Positions 1 through 7,953 of a stretch of 64,000 bases of DNA are shown here, in pieces (positions within the stretch are counted from its first letter, which is position 1; each line of letters opens with the position of its first letter). The position numbers and the translations under genes are program-made. The stretch is from Adhaeribacter pallidiroseus (GTDB taxonomy: Bacteria > Bacteroidota > Bacteroidia > Cytophagales > Hymenobacteraceae), in NCBI RefSeq assembly GCF_003340495.1, contig NZ_QASA01000001.1, positions 1-64,000 of the forward strand. The letters are read 5' to 3'. The notes under the pieces are model-generated. The model was not told where the DNA came from and did not search any database. It saw nothing but the letters and a program-made list of their open reading frames with translations.

Positions 1-1425
1 ATGATTAAAGACTGTACGACAGTATGGAAAAACTGTCTGCAGGTGATAAAGGACAGCATAGGGGAGCAGAGCTACAAAACGTGGTTCGAGCCTATCGTGC
101 CTTTGTTGCTGAAAGACAACGTACTGACGATCCAGGTGCCCAGTCAGTTTTTTTACGAATGGCTGGAAGAGCATTATGTTAGTCTGCTCAAAAAAGTTAT
201 TTACCAGGAGCTAGGGAACGAAGGCCGGCTGGAATATTCGATTATCGTGGATCGGGGCAACGATTTTAATAAACCGCAAACGGTAAATATTCCGACCAAA
301 AAAGTACCCACGGCTATTTCTAATTCATACCATCCGGAGCAACATTTTTTAAAAAATCCGTTCGAATCCAAAACCATCGACCGGAATTTTTTTAATTCGC
401 AGTTAAACGGTTCTTATAATTTTGATAATTACATCGAAGGCGATTGCAACCGGCTGGCCCGTTCGGCGGGTTACGCGGTAGCTGCCAAACCCGGTACTAC
501 GTCTTTTAACCCCTTAATGGTATACGGCGGCGTGGGTTTAGGCAAAACGCACCTGGTACACGCCATCGGCAACCATATTAAAAGTACCTGGCCCGAGAAA
601 TTTGTACTGTACGTTTCGTCGGAGAAATTCGTTAATCAGTTTATCGAGTCATTAAAAACCAATTCGGTTCAGGATTTTGCGAACTTTTACCTGCTCGTTG
701 ATATCCTGATTATTGATGACGTGCAGTTTTTGAGCGGGAAAGAGAAAACCCAGGAAATGTTTTTCCATATTTTCAACCACCTGCACCAGTCCGGCAAACA
801 AATCGTGATGACTTCGGACTGCGCACCGCCGAAGTTAAAAGGTTTGGAAGAGCGATTACTTTCCCGGTTTAAATGGGGCTTAACCGCCGATTTGCAAAGT
901 CCGGATTTTGAAACCCGCATGGCCATTATTCAGAAAAAAATGCAGGCCGATGGCATTGATATTCCGAATAACGTAATTGAGTACCTGGCTTATTCCGTGG
1001 ATACCAACGTACGGGAACTGGAAGGCGTACTGATTTCGTTAATTGCCCAATCGTCGCTGAACCGCAAAGAGATTGACCTGGAATTGGCTAAAAATGCCTT
1101 AAAGCACATTATTGAAGACGTAGAAACCGAGGTAAACCTGGATTTCATTCAAAAAACGGTAGCCGAATACTTTGATGTAACCCTGGACTCGTTGAAAGCC
1201 AAGACCCGGAAGAAAGAAATTGTAACGGCGCGGCAGGTGGCGATGTATTTTGCCAAAGAATTTACCAGTCATTCTTTAAAATCTATTGGTTACCATTTTG
1301 GTGGCCGGGACCATAGTACCGTTATTCACTCGGTGCAAACCGTTTCGGATTTAATTGATACAGATAAAAAATTTAAAGCATCGATACAAGAACTACAAAA
1401 GAAATTTAAAGTGAAAACCGGCTGA
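1..1425 (+). CDS. dnaA: Chromosomal replication initiator protein DnaA
   Basis: This 474-residue protein binds DnaA boxes at oriC and melts the origin in its ATP form. Domain I is at about residues 1-80. The AAA+ core carries a Walker A motif GGVGLGKTH near residue 176 and a Walker B motif LIIDDVQF near residue 235. Domain IV carries the DnaA signature GGRDHSTVIHSV near residue 432. The length is usual for Bacteroidota. The ATG is the first base of the window, so the promoter and any upstream origin lie outside. An Rrf2 regulator follows 21 bases after the stop in the same direction. Identification is certain. Confidence 0.98.
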   Translation: MIKDCTTVWKNCLQVIKDSIGEQSYKTWFEPIVPLLLKDNVLTIQVPSQFFYEWLEEHYVSLLKKVIYQELGNEGRLEYSIIVDRGNDFNKPQTVNIPTKKVPTAISNSYHPEQHFLKNPFESKTIDRNFFNSQLNGSYNFDNYIEGDCNRLARSAGYAVAAKPGTTSFNPLMVYGGVGLGKTHLVHAIGNHIKSTWPEKFVLYVSSEKFVNQFIESLKTNSVQDFANFYLLVDILIIDDVQFLSGKEKTQEMFFHIFNHLHQSGKQIVMTSDCAPPKLKGLEERLLSRFKWGLTADLQSPDFETRMAIIQKKMQADGIDIPNNVIEYLAYSVDTNVRELEGVLISLIAQSSLNRKEIDLELAKNALKHIIEDVETEVNLDFIQKTVAEYFDVTLDSLKAKTRKKEIVTARQVAMYFAKEFTSHSLKSIGYHFGGRDHSTVIHSVQTVSDLIDTDKKFKASIQELQKKFKVKTG

Positions 1426-1446
1426 TAGCCGGAATTAGGAACTGAT

Positions 1447-1875
1447 ATGCTTTCAAAAAAAGCGAAATACGCTCTAAAAGCCCTCTTATACCTCACCAAA
1501 AACGCCGATAAAGGCCTCATTCTTATTTCGGATATTTCCGAGCGGGAACGTATTCCCCGTAAATTCCTGGAAGCTATTCTGGTAGATTTAAAAACCCAGG
1601 GCTTGCTGCAAAGTACCCGCGGTAAAAATGGCGGCTACGCTTTAGTAAAAGATCCTTCGCAAATTTCCGTGGGCAACGTTATCCGCATGATCGACGGCCC
1701 GCTGGCTCCTATTCCCTGCGTGAGTCATTTGTATTACCGCAAATGCGACGAGTGCGTTGACGAAATAACCTGCGAAATCCGGATTGTGATGAAAAAGGTG
1801 CGTGATTCTACTGCCAACATTCTGGATACTACCTATCTAACGGACCTAGAAAAAATGAATACCCTGGTAGCTTAA
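1447..1875 (+). CDS. Rrf2 family transcriptional regulator (CymR/IscR-like)
   Basis: A 142-residue Rrf2 protein. The winged helix-turn-helix covers about residues 1-75 (ALKALLYLTKN, FLEAILVDLK, STRGKNGGY). The C-terminal part has cysteines at 91, 100, 103 and 109. That cluster could bind a metal or Fe-S cluster, or be a redox switch, but the usual IscR three-Cys spacing is not clear. Rrf2 proteins repress sulfur or Fe-S genes (CymR, IscR). Beside a TonB receptor, a peroxiredoxin and a TauE/SafE exporter, a role in sulfur control is a reasonable inference. An inverted repeat 38 bases after the stop is a candidate operator for the next gene. Confidence 0.9.
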   Translation: MLSKKAKYALKALLYLTKNADKGLILISDISERERIPRKFLEAILVDLKTQGLLQSTRGKNGGYALVKDPSQISVGNVIRMIDGPLAPIPCVSHLYYRKCDECVDEITCEIRIVMKKVRDSTANILDTTYLTDLEKMNTLVA

Positions 1876-1912
1876 AAAAAAGATTTGGCTCTTTCAAAAC
1901 TTCTTGCGTTAT

Positions 1913-1935
1913 TTGTCTACAAATTCTATAGACAA
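1913..1935. promoter_or_regulatory. Inverted repeat, candidate Rrf2 operator
   Basis: The arms TTGTCTA (1913-1919) and TAGACAA (1929-1935) are perfect complements with a 9-base AT-rich spacer. The site lies between the Rrf2 gene and the TonB receptor gene. A dyad of about 23 bp suits a dimeric winged-helix regulator, and the nearest regulator is the Rrf2 protein. The link is an inference. I did not find a second clear copy upstream of the other cluster genes. Confidence 0.45.
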
Positions 1936-2027
1936 TGCCTTTAACTACTTGCTGCCATCTATCTTGCCTAACGGAAACAAAACTGTTTTATACCTGTTTA
2001 GGTGCTTTGTTTTACAGATCTGTTTAG
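1935..2027 (+). CDS. Possible Cys-containing leader ORF upstream of TonB receptor
   Basis: A 30-codon ORF (MPLTTCCHLSC at its start) with Cys at positions 6, 7, 11 and 20. It ends 78 bases before the TonB receptor start. Its ATG overlaps the right arm of the inverted repeat at 1913-1935. The tandem TGC TGC codons recall the two short ORFs at 5049 and 5807 in the same locus. It may be a chance ORF. It is reported because of the shared Cys-Cys feature. Confidence 0.25.
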   Translation: MPLTTCCHLSCLTETKLFYTCLGALFYRSV

Positions 2028-2105
2028 CATTAAACGCAGCAAAATAACTAAAATTTTAAAAAAACTTCTGTACCACCTCACCAATCCTGCTTTTACCTTT
2101 AACCC

Positions 2106-4970
2106 ATGAAAAAAACTTTTTTACTCCTTTACGTTCTGCTTATAGCTGTGCTAACCACCTATGGTCAGGAGAATAATATTATTGAAATTACGGGCCAAGT
2201 AACCGACCAGGAAGCCAAAGATCCTTTGCCCGGGGTAAGTGTCTACGTAAAAGGCACCGTTACCGGCACTGTAACCAATAATGCTGGCGATTTTTCTTTG
2301 CGTACCCGGTTACGGTTTCCATTTACTTTAATTTTTTCTTCGGTGGGCTTTCAGCAGCAAGAGTTTGAAGTAAAAGGAGTCGGCTCTAAATTGAATGTAG
2401 CTATGGTTACCCAAACCGTACTGGGTAAAGAAGTAGTTATTACGGCTTCGCGGGTAGAAGAAAGTATTTTAAAGTCACCGGTAGCTATTGAAAAATTAGA
2501 TATCCGGGCGATAAAAGATACTCCGGCCCCCAGTTTTTACGATGCTCTGGAAAACGTAAAAGGCGTGCAGATGACCACTTCCAGCCTTACCTTTAAAGTG
2601 CCTAATACCCGTGGTTTTAATATCCCGAATAACTTCCGGTTTATGCAATTGGTAGACGGCGTAGATATGCAAGCGGCCACTTTGGGCGTACCGTTGGGTA
2701 ATGCTATTGGCCCAACGGAATTGGATATTGCCAGCGTAGAAATTACGCCGGGGGCAGCATCGGCTTTGTACGGCATGAACGCGATTAATGGCATGGCCAA
2801 CTTAATTACCAAAAGCCCTTTCTTGCACCAGGGTTTAAGTGTTTACCAGAAAACCGGGGTAAACCACGTAGACGGCATCGACCACGACCCGAGCGTATTA
2901 ACCGAAACAGCTATCCGGTACGCCAAAGCTTTTAACAACAAATGGGCCTTTAAAATTAACGGGAGCTACATGCGGGGTACCGACTGGCGATCTAACACCG
3001 CTACCGATCAGAACCCCAATAACTTAAATACGGCTAATCCTAGTTTTCCGGAACTGGCAGGTGCCAACAACCCGGCTTACGATGCCTGGAATAAATACGG
3101 CGACGAAAACAACAATGCGGTTACTTTAAGCGGCGTGCAGTATCAGGGTAAAAACCAAACCTTTTTGGTGCGGCGTACCGGTTATTGGGAACGCGATATT
3201 GTGAGCCCAATCGTAGATAATTTAAAATTTGATGCCGCATTGCACTACCGCTTAAACGAAAACGCCGAGCTTTCTTATGGTTACCGCATTGGTAAAATGG
3301 ACGGGGTTTTTCAGCGCGGAAATAAAATTCAGCTGGATAACGTGCGGGTACAAAACCACCGGCTAGAGTTAAAAGGCACTAATTATTTTATCCGTGGTTA
3401 CGCCTCCATCGAAAATACCGGCGATTCTTATAATGTAAAACCGATGGTGGACAACCTGGATATCACCGGTGGTGGTACCAATTCAGTGTGGGGTGGAAAA
3501 TTTAAAACTGCCTTGCAAAACGAACTAAATAGCGGCGTTGACTTAGCTACTGCCATGCAGAACGCCCGCCAGTCGGCTGATCAAGGTCGGCCGGAACCAG
3601 GTACGCCGGCTTTCGAAAATTTAAAAAATACCATTCGTAGTATCAATAACTGGGACCATGGAGCTGTAATTGCGGGTGCACCGGCTACCGGTGGCGCTTG
3701 GTTAAGGCAAATGAGCCGCTTGTATCACGCCGATGCGCAGTACGACTTTGGTGATAAAATTAAATTTGTAAATGTATTGGTTGGTTTAGATGCCCGTTTG
3801 TACGAAATTATTCCGGATGGGAACAACTTCGTAGACTTTTCGCGGCCTATCGAAGAAAGAACATTGCCGGGCGGTAACAACGTGTATTACAAAAAAGTAG
3901 GCGGTTTTGGCCAGGTAACGAAAACGTTTTTCGACAACAAATTAAAATTATTCGGTTCGTTGCGTTTGGATTACAATCCGGAGTTTGATCCGAAATTAAA
4001 CCCGCGGGTTGCCGCTGTGTATACGCTGTCGGATCAACATAATTTCCGGGCTTCGTTCCAGAATGGCTTCCGGTTCCCGTCTTTATTTGAGGCCTTGTCT
4101 TACGTAAATAACGGCAATGTGCGGCGCGTAGGTGGTTTATCGTATATTAACGAGGGCCTGGGTTATTTAGATAATTCGTATACTTTAAATTCGGTAAATA
4201 CTTTTAATGCCGCCGTTAATAAAGACGTAACGGCCGGCTTAACCGCGAACGATGCCGCTTTAAAAAACCGGGCTTTGCTGGAAGCAACTAACTTATCTGC
4301 TACCCGGCCCGAGCGCATCAATTCATTTGAAGTTGGTTATAAAAGCGTGTTGCTGGATAACAAATTAGTAGTAGATATTGATGCGTATACCAACGAGTAC
4401 AGTGGATTTTTAGGCCAGGTAGAAGTAGCCGTACCTGCTTCCGGCAGAGTAGGAACCGATGCGGGTGTAACCGATATGTTAGCCGCTAACCGGAGTAAAC
4501 AAACCCGCTACCGGGTGTATACCAACGCCAAAAATACGTACAATAATTACGGCTCTTCCTTAGGAATTACGTATAACTTTTACCAGAAATTTACACTGGC
4601 TGGTAACGTAAACTATAATAATATTAAAACTAACGCCGAAAGGGATGTGTTTGTAACGGGCTTTAACACGCCAAAGTTTATTACCAATTTATCTGTTGGT
4701 AACCGCGAAGTTTTTAAAAATGTAGGCTTTAACGTGGTCTGGAAATGGCAGGATTCTTTCTTGTGGGAAAGCCCATTAGCCAACGGTACCGTACCGGCTT
4801 ATCACACTTTTGATGCGCAGGTAACGTACCGGGTGCCTAAAGTAAACACCACTATTAAAGCGGGTGGAGCTAACATCTTTAACCAGCGCTACATTCAGTA
4901 CGCCGCTGGCCCAACCATTGGTGGTTTGTATTATGTAGCCATAACTATCGACGGATTGTTAAATAAATAA
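2106..4970 (+). CDS. TonB-dependent receptor with carboxypeptidase-like N-terminal domain
   Basis: A 954-residue outer-membrane receptor. The signal peptide is about residues 1-20 (cleavage near TYGQ). A CarboxypepD_reg-like beta-sandwich follows at about 27-112 (ITGQVTDQEAKDPLPGVSVY), then the plug domain (about 125-235, SALYGMNAINGMANL) and a beta-barrel ending in an aromatic-rich C-terminus. Such receptors import ligands too large for porins using TonB energy. There is no SusD partner, so a small ligand is more likely than a glycan. In other Bacteroidota, receptors of this type occur beside Rrf2 and sulfur-assimilation genes. The exact substrate cannot be read from sequence. Confidence 0.92.
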   Translation: MKKTFLLLYVLLIAVLTTYGQENNIIEITGQVTDQEAKDPLPGVSVYVKGTVTGTVTNNAGDFSLRTRLRFPFTLIFSSVGFQQQEFEVKGVGSKLNVAMVTQTVLGKEVVITASRVEESILKSPVAIEKLDIRAIKDTPAPSFYDALENVKGVQMTTSSLTFKVPNTRGFNIPNNFRFMQLVDGVDMQAATLGVPLGNAIGPTELDIASVEITPGAASALYGMNAINGMANLITKSPFLHQGLSVYQKTGVNHVDGIDHDPSVLTETAIRYAKAFNNKWAFKINGSYMRGTDWRSNTATDQNPNNLNTANPSFPELAGANNPAYDAWNKYGDENNNAVTLSGVQYQGKNQTFLVRRTGYWERDIVSPIVDNLKFDAALHYRLNENAELSYGYRIGKMDGVFQRGNKIQLDNVRVQNHRLELKGTNYFIRGYASIENTGDSYNVKPMVDNLDITGGGTNSVWGGKFKTALQNELNSGVDLATAMQNARQSADQGRPEPGTPAFENLKNTIRSINNWDHGAVIAGAPATGGAWLRQMSRLYHADAQYDFGDKIKFVNVLVGLDARLYEIIPDGNNFVDFSRPIEERTLPGGNNVYYKKVGGFGQVTKTFFDNKLKLFGSLRLDYNPEFDPKLNPRVAAVYTLSDQHNFRASFQNGFRFPSLFEALSYVNNGNVRRVGGLSYINEGLGYLDNSYTLNSVNTFNAAVNKDVTAGLTANDAALKNRALLEATNLSATRPERINSFEVGYKSVLLDNKLVVDIDAYTNEYSGFLGQVEVAVPASGRVGTDAGVTDMLAANRSKQTRYRVYTNAKNTYNNYGSSLGITYNFYQKFTLAGNVNYNNIKTNAERDVFVTGFNTPKFITNLSVGNREVFKNVGFNVVWKWQDSFLWESPLANGTVPAYHTFDAQVTYRVPKVNTTIKAGGANIFNQRYIQYAAGPTIGGLYYVAITIDGLLNK

Positions 4971-5048
4971 GCCGATTGCTCCGTTTAGTATTTGATTGAA
5001 CAAAATCAGAGATTATTGGTTTTATAACCCAAGATGATAAAGAGCCCT

Positions 5049-5099
5049 ATGCAAGTTTTTAAAATCGAAAGCTGTTGTTACATGTGTTGTTGTAGCTAG
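5049..5099 (+). CDS. Polycysteine leader peptide (candidate attenuator)
   Basis: A 16-codon ORF, MQVFKIESCCYMCCCS, with five Cys codons (all TGT) among its last eight residues. It ends in TAG at 5097-5099. An internal ATG at 5082 would give MCCCS. It lies 76 bases before the next gene start and is followed at once by a strong hairpin. Polycysteine short ORFs act as cysteine-responsive attenuators in mycobacteria. The arrangement here, in a likely sulfur locus, is what such a device would look like. Translation is not shown by sequence alone. Confidence 0.5.
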   Translation: MQVFKIESCCYMCCCS

Positions 5100-5134
5100 T
5101 GGCCGGACCGGAGTAGATGAACGGTGCTGGCTGT
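5099..5134 (+). promoter_or_regulatory. Hairpin starting at the stop of the polycysteine ORF
   Basis: The left arm at 5099-5110 (GTGGCCGGACCG) pairs with 5122-5134 (CGGTGCTGGCTGT), leaving one bulged G, several G-U pairs and an 11-base loop. The stem begins on the last base of the leader stop codon, so a ribosome stalled on the Cys codons just upstream would cover or approach its 5' side. There is no immediate U-run, so translational control or mRNA stability is as likely as a terminator. Confidence 0.45.
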
Positions 5135-5175
5135 AATGAGTTAAAACTATTTTTCTACTTTAAAAACTTTGCCGC

Positions 5176-5715
5176 ATGAAAGCCATTACCTCTTTATATT
5201 CCAATGCCCTTGTTTCCGAAAGCAATTTCCGGAGTTCTTCTGATAAATTACGTACTTATCCGGCGGCGGCCGCTAATGTTATTTCGGTTCTGATGACTAC
5301 GCCCGCTAAGCCTAAAATTACGGTACTTAAAAACAGTCATTTAGTAGAACTGCAAAAGCTAACGAAATCGTTGCGCGCGCAGGTGCGCAATTCGGTAGCG
5401 CTAATTAAGTTTCTGCACGCCAAAAAAGTAGATTATACCGGAATCGAAACGGAACCAGCAAGTAAGCAAAACGCATTTGGTGAAAGCTTAACGTTCCGGT
5501 TTTCAACCGATCCGGAAGCTTTTTATTTGTTTGCCGATACCTTGCTCCGGAAAAGTTATTTTTTACATCACCACGCCGAAGTAGATCCGGACAACCAATT
5601 GCTGAAAGTACGCGTGGCCGAAAGCCGTTTGCCCGAACTGGAGCAGGAACTGAGTATTGTGTTCGAAAATATAAAACCAATAAATTACCTTGAGACTTAT
5701 TTGCTACGGAAATAA
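5176..5715 (+). CDS. Uncharacterised protein in the sulfur-like locus
   Basis: A 179-residue soluble protein that I do not recognise. It has no signal peptide, no membrane segment and no cysteine. The first 45 residues are Ser/Ala-rich and probably disordered. The part from about residue 50 is helical (LVELQKLTKSLRAQVRNSVALIKFL), then a mixed alpha/beta stretch follows (SLTFRFSTDPEAFYLFADTL). The start is the ATG at 5176. Codon use matches its neighbours. Position after the TonB receptor and behind the polycysteine leader suggests regulation by cysteine supply. Confidence 0.75.
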   Translation: MKAITSLYSNALVSESNFRSSSDKLRTYPAAAANVISVLMTTPAKPKITVLKNSHLVELQKLTKSLRAQVRNSVALIKFLHAKKVDYTGIETEPASKQNAFGESLTFRFSTDPEAFYLFADTLLRKSYFLHHHAEVDPDNQLLKVRVAESRLPELEQELSIVFENIKPINYLETYLLRK

Positions 5716-5806
5716 CCGGTGAAATTTAAAAAAGCAAGCAGCAAATATTACCTCGATCGGATTTAGTTTATAATTATTTAGTAACAGGCTGGTAGCAGGC
5801 CTTTAC

Positions 5807-5875
5807 ATGTGCTGCGTTTTAAAAATTGGGGTGTTGTTAAAAATTATATTTTATTTAGCGATTTTCAGAAAGTAG
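5807..5875 (+). CDS. Short ORF beginning Met-Cys-Cys upstream of peroxiredoxin
   Basis: A 22-codon ORF starting MCCVLKIG and ending in TAG, 75 bases before the peroxiredoxin start. The bases around its start, TTACATGTGCTGCG, closely match TTACATGTGTTGTT inside the polycysteine ORF at 5079-5092. Two copies of the same start-plus-Cys context in adjacent leaders of one locus argue against chance. The remainder of the ORF is hydrophobic and may be incidental. Confidence 0.35.
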   Translation: MCCVLKIGVLLKIIFYLAIFRK

Positions 5876-5950
5876 TACTTTCTGCACGGGTTAATTTTAA
5901 TGGACAACATCTAAATAATCCTTTGTTTTACCTTTAACAGATAAAAAACT

Positions 5951-6586
5951 ATGGCTTTACGATTAGGGGATTTAGCTCCCGATTTTACAGCAGAAACGTC
6001 GCAAGGCGTTATCCATTTTCATGAGTGGCTAGGCGATAGTTGGGCCGTTTTCTTTTCGCATCCGCGCGATTATACCCCGGTTTGTACCACTGAACTGGGA
6101 GCCGTAGCGCGCATTAAAGACGAATTTGATAAGCGCAATACCAAAGTAATTGCCGTTAGTGTAGACCCCGTCGACTCGCACGCCGGTTGGATCAAAGATA
6201 TTAACGAAACCCAGGATACCACGGTAAATTTCCCACTTATCGCCGACCCAACCAAAGAAATTGCCAACCTGTACGATATGATTCACCCGAACGCCAGCGA
6301 CACCGCTACCGTGCGAACAGTTTTTGTGATTGGGCCAGATAAAAAGATTAAATTAACTCTAACGTATCCGGCTTCTACCGGTCGCAATTTCGCCGAGATT
6401 TTACGGGTTATAGATTCGTTGCAGCTAACGGCCAATTACAGCGTTTCCACGCCGGCTAACTGGGAAAACGGTCAGGATGTTATTATTGTGCCCGCCATTG
6501 CAACCGAGGATATTCCGGCCAAATTCCCGAAAGGTCATACCATTATTAAACCTTATCTGCGAACTACGCCGCAGCCAAATTTATAA
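5951..6586 (+). CDS. 1-Cys peroxiredoxin (Prx6 family)
   Basis: A 211-residue thiol peroxidase that reduces peroxides in the cytoplasm. The active-site segment SHPRDYTPVCTTE places the peroxidatic cysteine at residue 45, with His37 nearby as in Prx6 enzymes. The length, the C-terminal extension and the lack of an obvious resolving cysteine fit the 1-Cys Prx6 group rather than AhpC (about 187 residues). No signal peptide is present. A perfect terminator hairpin follows 15 bases after the stop. It sits between the unknown gene at 5176 and the TauE/SafE exporter. Confidence 0.93.
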   Translation: MALRLGDLAPDFTAETSQGVIHFHEWLGDSWAVFFSHPRDYTPVCTTELGAVARIKDEFDKRNTKVIAVSVDPVDSHAGWIKDINETQDTTVNFPLIADPTKEIANLYDMIHPNASDTATVRTVFVIGPDKKIKLTLTYPASTGRNFAEILRVIDSLQLTANYSVSTPANWENGQDVIIVPAIATEDIPAKFPKGHTIIKPYLRTTPQPNL

Positions 6587-6601
6587 TTCAATTGTTTTTT
6601 T

Positions 6602-6635
6602 AAATAAAGTAGCGGCTCCGACCGCTACTTTATTT
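6602..6635 (+). terminator. Rho-independent terminator after peroxiredoxin
   Basis: A 14-bp perfect stem (6602-6615 with 6622-6635, core GTAGCGG/CCGCTAC) has a 6-base loop and runs into TTTATTTTTAAT. It ends the peroxiredoxin transcript and separates it from the exporter gene. Confidence 0.85.
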
Positions 6636-6741
6636 TTAATTATTAAACCTTAGTTGCTGTATTACAGTAATTTGTATTTTCATTCCGCATTTATACCCCG
6701 TTTTATACGCCCATGTTCCGGAAATTCCGGCTTTGCATCCA

Positions 6742-6754
6742 AAAATTTAAAAAA
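6742..6754 (+). repeat. AAAATTTAAAAAA dispersed motif (first exact copy of 18)
   Basis: This exact 13-mer starts on the plus strand at 6742, 10651, 17141, 19917, 21036, 22725, 28368, 30833, 32381, 36111, 40063, 47941, 59092, 60642 and 60971. It occurs on the minus strand at 23835-23847, 28637-28649 and 37200-37212. Near matches occur at 2053, 26229, 39413, 43316 and 49913. Most copies lie within about 10 bases of a stop codon or 25-40 bases before a start. The copy at 10651 supplies the stop codon of the GH3-like gene. Only two copies (47941, 60642) lie inside coding sequence. The function is unknown. Confidence 0.7.
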
Positions 6755-6780
6755 ACAGCTTTACTCCTTAATTAACTTGT

Positions 6781-7755
6781 ATGCTTTTACCTACTAATCC
6801 ATCCGGTAATAATAAAACGGAAGTTAAAACTGGAGTAACAACTGTATTACCAACCCCTATGAGTGAAACGGAAAAACCAGCAAAGCAAGGTCGTAAATTA
6901 CTACGCTATGCGGGATGGGCTTTATTTCTGGCAGTTGGTTTATTTCTTTTGAGTCAAGTACCGGTTCGCCATTCCGCTACTATTTACGATTTACTGGCCC
7001 AAAATATTACTTCCGAATTTTTTCTGTATATGCTAGGGGGCTTTATCGCCCAGATGGTAGATGGAGCATTGGGTATGGCTTACGGACTTACGTCTACTAC
7101 TTTTCTGCTTTCGGTGGGTATTTCGCCGGCGGCCGCTAGTGCCAGCGTACACGCTTCCGAAGTTTTTACCAGCGGAGCTTCCGGGCTGATGCATTTAAAA
7201 TTAAAAAATGTAAACCGCAAGTTGTTTACCTCCTTACTAATTCCGGGAGTAATTGGGGCAGGTTTAGGCGCGTATATTTTATCGGAACTCGAAAGTTATA
7301 ACCACATTATGAAGCCGTTAGTGGCCGGTTATACCTTAGTTTTAGGGGTTTTAATCATTATTAAAGCCTTTAAACCCAACCGTAAAAAGTTAAAAGAGAA
7401 ATTAATTCCGCCTTTAGCGGTATTTGGCGGATTTATGGACTCGGTGGGCGGCGGTGGCTGGGGACCGATTGTGTCTTCCACGTTAATTGCAGGTGGTCAT
7501 CCGCCGCGTTTTACCATTGGCTCCGTTAACTTAGCCGAGTTTTTTATTGCCTTGGCCAGCTCTCTCACCTTTTTTACCATGATCGGTATTCATCATTGGC
7601 AAATTATTGCGGGTTTAATTTTAGGCGGCGTTATTGCGGCACCTATTGCGGCTAATTTGTCGAAAAACTTGCCCGTAAAAGGGTTGATGATTTTGGTGGG
7701 AGTGCTGGTTATTCTGGTAAGTATCCGGATTTTATTTCTGGCTGTAGGAGTTTGA
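6781..7755 (+). CDS. TauE/SafE family sulfite/organosulfonate exporter
   Basis: A 324-residue inner-membrane protein with eight or so hydrophobic segments. The family motifs are visible: GGFIAQMVDGALGMAYGLTS with SPAAASASVHASE near residues 85-125, and GGFMDSVGGGGWGPIVSS with GSVNLAEFF near 220-250. Members export sulfite or sulfonates or import related anions. The ATG at 6781 gives a 40-residue charged N-terminal tail. A second in-frame ATG at 6859 would give a shorter tail and is an alternative. The 13-mer motif sits 26 bases upstream of 6781. The neighbourhood supports a sulfur role. Confidence 0.88.
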   Translation: MLLPTNPSGNNKTEVKTGVTTVLPTPMSETEKPAKQGRKLLRYAGWALFLAVGLFLLSQVPVRHSATIYDLLAQNITSEFFLYMLGGFIAQMVDGALGMAYGLTSTTFLLSVGISPAAASASVHASEVFTSGASGLMHLKLKNVNRKLFTSLLIPGVIGAGLGAYILSELESYNHIMKPLVAGYTLVLGVLIIIKAFKPNRKKLKEKLIPPLAVFGGFMDSVGGGGWGPIVSSTLIAGGHPPRFTIGSVNLAEFFIALASSLTFFTMIGIHHWQIIAGLILGGVIAAPIAANLSKNLPVKGLMILVGVLVILVSIRILFLAVGV

Positions 7756-7953
7756 TTTTTCTTTCTTTTACCTGATAAAACAGAACGGAAGGTGCTTTTG
7801 TACTTAAATGAAGCATTTCATACTAAATAGAACGCAGTAGGTTGCTATGAAAACCACGGCTTACTATTCGTTTGCATTGTAGTGTAAGAGAACAAATCCG
7901 GAAGTAAAGACATATCTTCAATCTCTGCCTTCTTTGTATCCACTTTGCTTAAA

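Noticed and set aside
1876-2105. Origin of replication next to dnaA
   Set aside because: I found no TTATCCACA-type DnaA boxes in this spacer. The origin may lie upstream of base 1, outside the window.
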